Positions 7,034 through 12,186 of a DNA stretch of 12,186 nucleotides are shown here, one piece after another. Under the pieces are notes generated by a model. That model was not told the DNA's origin. It saw only the letters and a program-made list of their open reading frames with translations, and made no database searches. The stretch is taken from NCBI RefSeq assembly GCF_000966975.1, contig NZ_JZWV01000643.1, positions 1 to 12,186 of the forward strand, given 5' to 3'. Numbering within the stretch: the stretch's first letter is position 1; each line of letters opens with the position of its first letter. The DNA is from Streptomyces katrae (GTDB taxonomy: Bacteria; Actinomycetota; Actinomycetes; Streptomycetales; Streptomycetaceae). Made by a program: the position numbers and the translations under genes.

Positions 7034-7216
7034 GGTCGACCTCGGAGTGGTGGCGCTACTACACCTCCTTCTCGCTCGCAGGCGACACGGACTCCCGAGA
7101 AACACGCTGTGTAGCCGCTTCGGGCTGGCGGCGGATAGGAAATGCGGTGAAAAGACTGCGGCAGGTGCGTCTGCTGCCACACAATCGATCAGGAAGTGAC
7201 CAAAGGGGGATGGTTC
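6772..7216. other. Region without a convincing + strand gene
   Basis: This 445-bp stretch separates the nuclease/helicase pair from the Trypco2 operon. The longest + strand frame (6846-7199) has poor codon bias and no recognisable domain. The only coding-like signal is the minus-strand remnant at 6764-7033. An 8-bp palindrome GGTCGACC lies at 7034-7041. No tRNA, clear attachment site or convincing promoter was seen, although the Trypco2 operon promoter should lie in the last 150 bases. Confidence 0.5.
7202..7210 (+). promoter_or_regulatory. Ribosome binding site deciding the Trypco2 start
   Basis: AAAGGGGGA lies six bases before the ATG at 7217. It lies inside the reading frame that would start at GTG 7196, so the ATG is the better start. 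Confidence 0.7.
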
Positions 7217-7543
7217 ATGGAGCAGGACGGGACCGAGCTTGCTGAGGCGCTCAAGGCTGTACGAGCAGGGCTTTCAGCCGCCCAGCAAGAAGGGGATGGG
7301 GCCGCGATCCGGTTCAAGGTCAAAGAGGTCACCTTGGACCTCGGGATCGAGCTTCGGGCCGCTGGGGGAGCATCGGGCGGGGTGAAGGCATTCGTCGTGT
7401 CTACCGAGGCTAAGGGTGAGTGGTCGAGGGCCCGGACCCATCGGTTGACAGTGAATCTTGAGATTGACGGCTCGGATCACGTGCTGATCAGTGGAGACGC
7501 CACCAGTTTCGGGGAAACCGACGGCGAGAACCTGTTCGAGTAG
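7217..7543 (+). CDS. Trypco2 domain protein (trypsin-co-occurring domain 2)
   Basis: The 108-aa product is one small domain: an N-terminal helix (LAEALKAVRAGLSAAQQ) followed by strands FKVKEVTLDLGIELR and GGVKAFVVSTE, ending with THRLTVNLEI. This helix-plus-sheet pattern, with GGVK.FVV and HRL.V.L, is what I recognise as Trypco2. The domain was described as a regular partner of trypsin-like proteases and STAND NTPases in bacterial conflict systems. Its molecular role is unproven; a regulator, adaptor or effector controlled by the protease are all possible. There is no signal peptide or membrane segment, so it should be cytoplasmic. The ATG at 7217 has a strong AAAGGGGGA site. Only 12 bp separate its stop from the protease gene, so the two are surely co-transcribed. 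A GTG at 7196 would add seven residues and is less likely. Confidence 0.8.
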   Translation: MEQDGTELAEALKAVRAGLSAAQQEGDGAAIRFKVKEVTLDLGIELRAAGGASGGVKAFVVSTEAKGEWSRARTHRLTVNLEIDGSDHVLISGDATSFGETDGENLFE

Positions 7544-7555
7544 GCGAGGCGCGCG

Positions 7556-10500
7556 GTGGAGGCTGCGAGCTGGCCGCGGACTGTGGAGGTTCTCGGCGCA
7601 GGCGGCGGTTGCGGGTCGGGCACCTTGATCGCTCCAGGTCTGGTCCTGACTGCGTTGCACGTCGTGGCGCAGGCTGGTGACAGACCACCTGCACCCGGTG
7701 GGCGGATCCGGGTATGGGTGCTGCGTGACCGACAGGAACATTCGGTCGAGGTCGTGTGGGTCGGCGACCGGGATCTGGATGCGGTGCTCCTGTCTGGAGA
7801 CCCGAGACGGCTGGGTAAGGACCTGGCACCAGTGAGATGGGGCGAACTGACCTGTTCGAGGCCGACGGTCCAGCCGACATGCTCGGCCATCGGCTTTCCA
7901 CGGGCCGCGTGGCGCACGGTCGTCCGCCCAGACGGTAGTCAATCCGTGGTGCACGGCGACCGGGAAGTCGTCGGTCATGTCAGTGCGGTGACCAGCCTGA
8001 ATGCTGCGAAGTACGACATCGACGTCTCGAACTCCCTAGCTGGCGATGTAGGCGGCAAAACCGGCTGGAGTGGCCTGTCGGGCGCTGGGTTGTTCTGCAA
8101 CGAAATCCTCATCGGCCTGGTCGAGGCCGTCCCAGAAGCCTGGAGAAGCCGAACCCTATGGGCTCTGCCCGTGCGGCGCCTGCTCGCGCTTCCCACCTTC
8201 ACCGCCGCGGTGACAACGCACAGCGGCATCACGCCACACTTGGAGTCCGCAGACCAGAGCCCTCTGTTCCACGCCCCTCCCGTTCCTCACATATCACCCT
8301 CGTATCTACTCTCACCACAGGCCGAGGTCGTGCCGTTCATGGGCATGGAGAAGGAAATCGCCGAACTGACGTCCTGGTGCACAAACCGGCGAGTAGTGGA
8401 CGTGGCCGTGGTCTTCGGCCCTGGAGGTGTCGGGAAGACGAGGCTGGCAACTGAGCTCATTCGGCGCATGACCCAACGGCGCTCACCGTGGACGGCCGGG
8501 TTCCTGTCCGATGTGCAGAGGGCCAGCGGGTCGCTGGAATCGCTGACGACAAACATATGGCCGCTCTTGCTGGTTCTCGACTATGCAGAGACACGAGTGG
8601 ACCAGGTTGAAGAGACGCTGCGTCTATGCATGGGTGCGCGTCACACCCATGACAAGGTCCGAATACTGCTGCTAGCCAGATCTGCACAGCAGTGGTGGAG
8701 GGATCTCCAAATGGACTGGCAAGGCTCCACGGTGATGGAGAGGGGTACCGTGGTGCGACTGACTGCGGCGGCGGCGCATTCGCGCGCTGGTAGTGCGCGA
8801 AACTTCGAAATTGCTACCCACGCCTTCCGCGAACGCATCGCGCATCTTGCCGCAGTCGAGGACCTGTTGCCCGGTTGCGATGAGCCCGAAGCAGTCTCCG
8901 AACCTCTAGCTGAAGAGCACTCGGCAGGGCCGGCCGAGGAACTCGTCGTCTCCACCCACATGGCTGCTCTCGCGCAGGTCCTGGAACACGCCATTGTTCC
9001 TTCCGCCACCGACATCGTCCGCCCGGTCGATGTTCTCCTGGCCCATGAGAGCAGGTACTGGCGGCACAGCGTGCGCTCACACGGTCTCGACGACGTCTTC
9101 CACCACCAACGGGGTTTGCTACGTGAACTCGTCGCCGTTCAACGCATCGTCGGGGCCCAAGAGCGCCGAGACGCATTGAACGCTGTGATGGCAGCCTTTC
9201 GCTTCCACGACCGCGACTTCGACAGTCCGCAGCTCCCGAATCACGAGGTGATGCGTCGTATCGAGCAGATGCTTGCCGATCTCTACCCGGCGACGGACGG
9301 AGCACGCTGGGGAGCAATGAGCCCGGACATTCTCGCCGCTGAACTGATTGCTCGAGCAGACCACGACAGCGACAGCGAGTTAGTCGTCAGTATCCTTCCC
9401 GACACCGGTCTCTCCACCGTCCAGCAGCACCGTGCCATGACTGTCCTCGCACGCGCCACCACACATCAGCCCGCCCTGACCAACAGCATCGCCCGTGCTG
9501 TGACCGCTGCGCCAGCCATCCTCCTCGGCACCGCGGTCGATGTCGCAAGCGAGCTTCCCCCAAGTGATGCAATCACCTGGCTGAACGCCATCAAGCCTGC
9601 TGCCACTAATCGGCCGAATGCCGGCGAGCATGACTCCACCGACCACCTCCGTCGAATCGAAGCCCTCCTGGACCAGCTCGCGCCGTGCTCCGACCCACCC
9701 ACCCCTCAGGCCCCCACTGAGCCCACTGAGCCCACCGAGCCCACCGAGCCCACCAGCATGGAGCTTGACGCCAATCCCCGTAGCGAGGCACCGGATACCA
9801 CCACCCCCGAAGCCGACAATGGCACCTCTGTCGCCGGTCACCTGGGCACCGAGGACCACGAGGAACGCTCCGACCTTCTGAGTCCTTTGCCCTCAGTCCG
9901 AAAGACGCGTCGCCGTCGGGCCTCCCTCAGGCTCCACCTCCCTCCAAAGGCCCACCCGGGCGCTCGAGAACCGGTTCCCGCTCGGTTCCGGTTATCGAGC
10001 GGGGCCTTCGCTGACCCTCGTAGACAACAGAGGATGGATCAGGCACTGCACTGCCTTGCTGAGGAGGCTCGTAGGTCCGATTGTTCCCTCCCCGCTGTGA
10101 ATACGATCCTCCTCCGCGTGGACGGCACCGTCGAGCTGAACCTGTCCACCGCTGCTCCGGCCATCGCACCGTTCCGCTCACAAGGAACCGACACGATGTG
10201 GCGCTGCCTCAGCGACCACGTTCTTCCCCTCGGACCCGAGACGAGTGCACCATCGGCCCCGTACCCAGCCCTGGTACACCTGGGCTGGACCTCCGACGGA
10301 ACGATCACACTCGCCGATCTCGAGCATGTCGGACTCGTCAATATCGAAGGATCTGCCAACCGAGTCCAGCCCATCCTCGGCGCGCTGGCCTTCGGGCTCA
10401 CCAATACGTACCGCTCCAGCCGTACGCAGGTGCATGCCTTAGGTGTCCCTGCACGGGACATCGGCTACGCCAGACAGCACATCACACAGCACGCCACCTT

Positions 10501-10783
10501 TCAGGGCGCGCTGGAAGCCACTCGTACGCACGCCGAATCAGCCCGCTCCGCGCTCGACGCACTGGGTTTGGCTCATCCCCGTGACGCCCGCCTCCATGAC
10601 CCAACGAACGACCTGTGGACGCCGCTGATCATTCTTACCGGTCATCAGATGACCAACGAGGCCGCCGCAGAGCTAGGCCACATCCTCGACGCCCGCCCTC
10701 GACCCTGCCTGGGCGTCGTTGCCCGCGCCTCATCATCCAGCCGCAACCTGGCCACCGAGTGGACCGTCACTCTCGATCCGTGA
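7556..10783 (+). CDS. Trypsin-like protease / STAND NTPase fusion with extra C-terminal domain
   Basis: This 1075-aa cytoplasmic protein starts at GTG 7556 with GAGG six bases upstream. Residues 1-215 are a trypsin-fold protease with an apparently intact triad: His35 (TALHVV), Asp75 (RDLDAVLL) and Ser175 (GLSGAG). At about 265-560 comes a STAND-type P-loop NTPase: a lead-in VVPFMGMEKEI, Walker A GPGGVGKT (288-295, Lys294) and Walker B LLLVLDYAE (Asp342). Helical sequence follows to about 700, with HESRYWR and W..MSPDILAAEL motifs shared by this protein class. A Pro-Thr-Glu repeat and a low-complexity Arg-rich linker (about 705-825) lead to a 250-residue C-terminal domain. The likely logic is that an invader signal drives NTPase assembly and releases proteolysis; that is inference. 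The partner is the Trypco2 gene 12 bp upstream. Three TTA codons suggest bldA control. Trigger and protease target are unknown. Confidence 0.85.
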   Translation: MEAASWPRTVEVLGAGGGCGSGTLIAPGLVLTALHVVAQAGDRPPAPGGRIRVWVLRDRQEHSVEVVWVGDRDLDAVLLSGDPRRLGKDLAPVRWGELTCSRPTVQPTCSAIGFPRAAWRTVVRPDGSQSVVHGDREVVGHVSAVTSLNAAKYDIDVSNSLAGDVGGKTGWSGLSGAGLFCNEILIGLVEAVPEAWRSRTLWALPVRRLLALPTFTAAVTTHSGITPHLESADQSPLFHAPPVPHISPSYLLSPQAEVVPFMGMEKEIAELTSWCTNRRVVDVAVVFGPGGVGKTRLATELIRRMTQRRSPWTAGFLSDVQRASGSLESLTTNIWPLLLVLDYAETRVDQVEETLRLCMGARHTHDKVRILLLARSAQQWWRDLQMDWQGSTVMERGTVVRLTAAAAHSRAGSARNFEIATHAFRERIAHLAAVEDLLPGCDEPEAVSEPLAEEHSAGPAEELVVSTHMAALAQVLEHAIVPSATDIVRPVDVLLAHESRYWRHSVRSHGLDDVFHHQRGLLRELVAVQRIVGAQERRDALNAVMAAFRFHDRDFDSPQLPNHEVMRRIEQMLADLYPATDGARWGAMSPDILAAELIARADHDSDSELVVSILPDTGLSTVQQHRAMTVLARATTHQPALTNSIARAVTAAPAILLGTAVDVASELPPSDAITWLNAIKPAATNRPNAGEHDSTDHLRRIEALLDQLAPCSDPPTPQAPTEPTEPTEPTEPTSMELDANPRSEAPDTTTPEADNGTSVAGHLGTEDHEERSDLLSPLPSVRKTRRRRASLRLHLPPKAHPGAREPVPARFRLSSGAFADPRRQQRMDQALHCLAEEARRSDCSLPAVNTILLRVDGTVELNLSTAAPAIAPFRSQGTDTMWRCLSDHVLPLGPETSAPSAPYPALVHLGWTSDGTITLADLEHVGLVNIEGSANRVQPILGALAFGLTNTYRSSRTQVHALGVPARDIGYARQHITQHATFQGALEATRTHAESARSALDALGLAHPRDARLHDPTNDLWTPLIILTGHQMTNEAAAELGHILDARPRPCLGVVARASSSSRNLATEWTVTLDP
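9380..10441 (+). other. Three in-frame TTA leucine codons
   Basis: TTA codons occur in frame at 9380-9382, 9992-9994 and 10439-10441 of the protease/NTPase gene. I noticed no others in the genes of this window. In Streptomyces TTA is read only by the bldA tRNA and often marks genes tied to development or stress. Confidence 0.75.
9713..9754 (+). repeat. 9-bp tandem repeat encoding Pro-Thr-Glu
   Basis: Copies of CCCACTGAG or CCCACCGAG begin at 9713, 9722, 9731 and 9740, with a partial fifth copy at 9749. The first two differ from the next two by a single T/C change. They encode PTEPTEPTEPTEPT in the linker between the helical region and the C-terminal domain. Copy number may vary between strains by slippage. 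Confidence 0.9.
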
Positions 10784-10820
10784 CCGATCCTGACCGCTGC
10801 TGCGCGGGGATCTAGAGGCA

Positions 10821-10835
10821 CGAGCTCTGAGCTCG
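10821..10835. promoter_or_regulatory. Inverted repeat CGAGCTC-T-GAGCTCG, possible operator
   Basis: Perfect 7-bp arms flank a single central base, 38 bases after the protease/NTPase stop and about 130 bases before the coiled-coil gene. Such a tight palindrome suits a dimeric repressor site better than a terminator loop. It is a candidate control site in the 183-bp gap; no bound protein is known. Confidence 0.35.
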
Positions 10836-10966
10836 GCACGATGGAAAGCGTTTCGGACTGCCCACGGGGAGATCAGGCCAGCACTTAGAGGAAGCCACGC
10901 ACAACCCGTATCGGCGCCACGATCCTTGGACGGCTGCCGAACCACGCACCGAGAAGGGGGACCAGC

Positions 10967-11815
10967 ATGGCAATGTTCCGCCGCCCCATCAATGAACAGC
11001 GCGACGAGACAGCCGAGGAGCTCACGCTGCTGCGCACCGAATTCGGACAGGAGTTGCGCACCGGTCTGGCCGAGCTGCGCGGCCTCAACACTGACCTCCG
11101 CCAGCAGCTCGGTGCCAGGCTGGAGAGCGGCCTGCAGGATGTCCGGGATGAACTGCGTGACCTCCACCGCGAACTCAACGATGTCCACAAGACAATCACC
11201 GAGGCCCGCCGCGAATCGGAATCTCTGCGCTTGGAGCTTGAGACTGCACGTCGTCAAGCCGCCGAAGCACGAACCGAATTTTCCGGTGGAGGAGCGGAAG
11301 GCCCGATGCCACCCGTTGCGGCATCCGTCCCCGACGCCATGCACATGACCACCGCGCAGCCGCCCGTCCTGGACAAGGGGTCAGCGCAAGCCCCGCCAGA
11401 CTCCGAACCTCAGGTGCAAGCCTCCACGCCCGCCATTCAGTGGACGCTGGACGCCGTACTTGAGCAGGCAGCCGGCGTCAGCGCTGCAGACTTGATCTGT
11501 CACCGTGACGCATGGGCCTTCATCGTGGAACAGGGTGCCCGAAACGCTCACTTCCGCGTCCCGGGTCTTGCCACCAGCGGTGACGATGCCGAGCAGACCA
11601 ACGTGACGCTCTCTGGCCGTACCCTGATCGCTGTCCTCAGCGCTCTGCACACAACCCAGCACTCGGACGCGACCTCACGGGAAGACCGCGCGCTCGCCTC
11701 GACCTACTACAGCCGGATAGCCAGCGTCATCACGGACGCTCTCCCCGCACAAGGGGATGCCACCAGGACCCGCATCGTCATCGACGACCGCCCCCCGGTC
11801 TCCACCGAGCAGTAG
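10967..11815 (+). CDS. Coiled-coil protein with conserved C-terminal domain, function unknown
   Basis: The 282-aa product starts at ATG 10967, six bases after AGAAGGGGG. Residues about 13-104 are rich in Glu, Arg and Leu in heptads (LRQQLGARLESGLQDVRDEL) and should form one long coiled coil. A Pro/Ala-rich linker (about 105-155) follows. A compact C-terminal domain (about 156-265) contains TLDAVLEQAAGVSAADLICHRDAWAF and FRVPG, then VTLSGRTLIAVLSALH. I have an impression of similar domains in Streptomyces hypothetical proteins but cannot name a family. No catalytic motif, signal peptide or membrane segment is visible. It is 183 bp after the protease/NTPase gene, on the same strand, and just before a terminator-like hairpin. 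It may be the last gene of that module, a scaffold or sensor, or it may be unrelated. Confidence 0.8.
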   Translation: MAMFRRPINEQRDETAEELTLLRTEFGQELRTGLAELRGLNTDLRQQLGARLESGLQDVRDELRDLHRELNDVHKTITEARRESESLRLELETARRQAAEARTEFSGGGAEGPMPPVAASVPDAMHMTTAQPPVLDKGSAQAPPDSEPQVQASTPAIQWTLDAVLEQAAGVSAADLICHRDAWAFIVEQGARNAHFRVPGLATSGDDAEQTNVTLSGRTLIAVLSALHTTQHSDATSREDRALASTYYSRIASVITDALPAQGDATRTRIVIDDRPPVSTEQ

Positions 11816-11821
11816 CCGCCA

Positions 11822-11853
11822 GCCCCGGCTCGGCATGTCTGACGAACCGGGGC
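11822..11853 (+). terminator. Hairpin terminator candidate after the coiled-coil gene
   Basis: GCCCCGGCTCG at 11822-11832 pairs with CGAACCGGGGC at 11843-11853: 11-bp arms with one mismatch and a 10-nt loop, six bases after the stop codon. No T-tract follows, as is usual in high-GC actinobacteria. It would end the transcript of the preceding gene or module. Confidence 0.65.
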
Positions 11854-12186
11854 CCCAGGTGCCCACAATTGCGTTCCGACCGGGAGGAAGCCTTCAGTCG
11901 ACGACGCGAGGTCCGGCCAACTTGATCTCTTTCTCCCGAACGGGGGCTATGCAGACTCGTGGTGCGCATCACAAGCGCGCTCGCGGCGAGGAAGCGAGGC
12001 GACGCTCCATCCGAGGCAGCCTCCGCTGGGGAGAACCTGGGGAGAATGAAGGTCCGTTGGGGAGCGGCTGGGGAGGTTCGGGCGCATCAACAGGTAGCAC
12101 GCCGAAAGGGCCGGCAAGACTGATCGCCGCAGGTCGGGGTGCCTATGTAGCCGATTTCCGCAGGTCAGCGGTGTGAGGGTGACGAC
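11854..12186. other. Region without a recognisable gene at the window end
   Basis: After the hairpin no frame has both good codon bias and a recognisable domain. The frame 11757-12176 overlaps the coiled-coil gene and looks spurious. The stretch holds the phased TGGGGAG repeats and is probably the regulatory region of a gene beyond the window. No tRNA fold was found. Confidence 0.45.
12027..12075 (+). repeat. Four direct TGGGGAG repeats with 11-20-11 spacing
   Basis: TGGGGAG occurs at 12027, 12038, 12058 and 12069. The start-to-start distances are 11, 20 and 11 bases, so two pairs are offset by 31 bases, about three helical turns. This suits cooperative protein binding to one face of DNA. 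The four G4 tracts could also form a quadruplex with a long middle loop. Confidence 0.6.

Noticed and set aside
7063..7070. ACCTCCTT resembling the 3' end of 16S rRNA
   Set aside because: Only the short anti-Shine-Dalgarno stretch matches. It is simply the complement of an AAGGAGGT on the minus strand; no rRNA sequence surrounds it.
6846..7199. 117-aa + strand frame between the two modules
   Set aside because: Poor codon bias, no ribosome binding site and no domain; the minus strand reads better here.
10844..10854. GAAA-GCG-TTTC short dyad
   Set aside because: Arms of only four bases are expected by chance.
11757..12176. 139-aa + strand frame at the window end
   Set aside because: It overlaps the coiled-coil gene in another frame, crosses its terminator hairpin and shows no domain.
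1..12186. CRISPR array, tRNA/rRNA genes, integrase or complete insertion sequence
   Set aside because: No regularly spaced direct repeats of CRISPR type, no cloverleaf sequence, no integrase motif and no intact transposase were seen on either strand.

Overview
The window is high-GC DNA with strong G/C preference at third codon positions, GTG starts in 4-nt GTGA overlaps, GGAGG-type ribosome binding sites and very rare TTA codons. This points to an actinomycete, most likely Streptomyces or a close relative. All convincing genes are on the + strand except one short minus-strand remnant.

Region 1 (1-2947) is very GC-rich and looks like an ordinary chromosomal cluster. It holds the tail of a dCTP deaminase-like gene, a second dCTP deaminase-like paralogue that has lost two conserved active-site residues, a GT4-type glycosyltransferase, and a beta-lactamase-fold serine hydrolase. 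The first three are joined by stop/start overlaps. Their shared pathway is not evident.

Region 2 (about 2948-6771) starts after a hairpin and is less extreme in composition. It encodes an OLD-family ATPase/TOPRIM nuclease overlapping by 4 nt a UvrD/Rep-type SF1 helicase. This is the architecture of a class 2 OLD system, i.e. Gabija (GajA + GajB) anti-phage defence. The helicase has all its downstream motifs, but Walker A lies in one frame and everything else in another. As given, the gene is broken, unless there is a base error or recoding between 5188 and 5230.

Region 3 (6772-7216) has no convincing + strand gene. It contains a minus-strand coding remnant with an HTH-like motif, possibly a transposase tail.

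Region 4 (7217-11815) is a second probable conflict module. A Trypco2 protein is followed 12 nt later by a 1075-aa protein: a cytoplasmic trypsin-like protease, a STAND-type P-loop NTPase, a helical region, a Pro-Thr-Glu repeat linker, and a C-terminal domain resembling one I associate with LysM/transcriptional-activator-like actinobacterial proteins. A coiled-coil protein follows on the same strand. The big gene carries three TTA codons, which in Streptomyces would make it depend on the bldA tRNA.

Region 5 (11816-12186) holds a terminator-like hairpin and four phased TGGGGAG repeats but no clear gene.

Reading across regions, two NTP-dependent defence-type modules, one probably decayed, sit next to a housekeeping-like cluster. 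The least described item is the Trypco2 / protease-STAND fusion / coiled-coil set.
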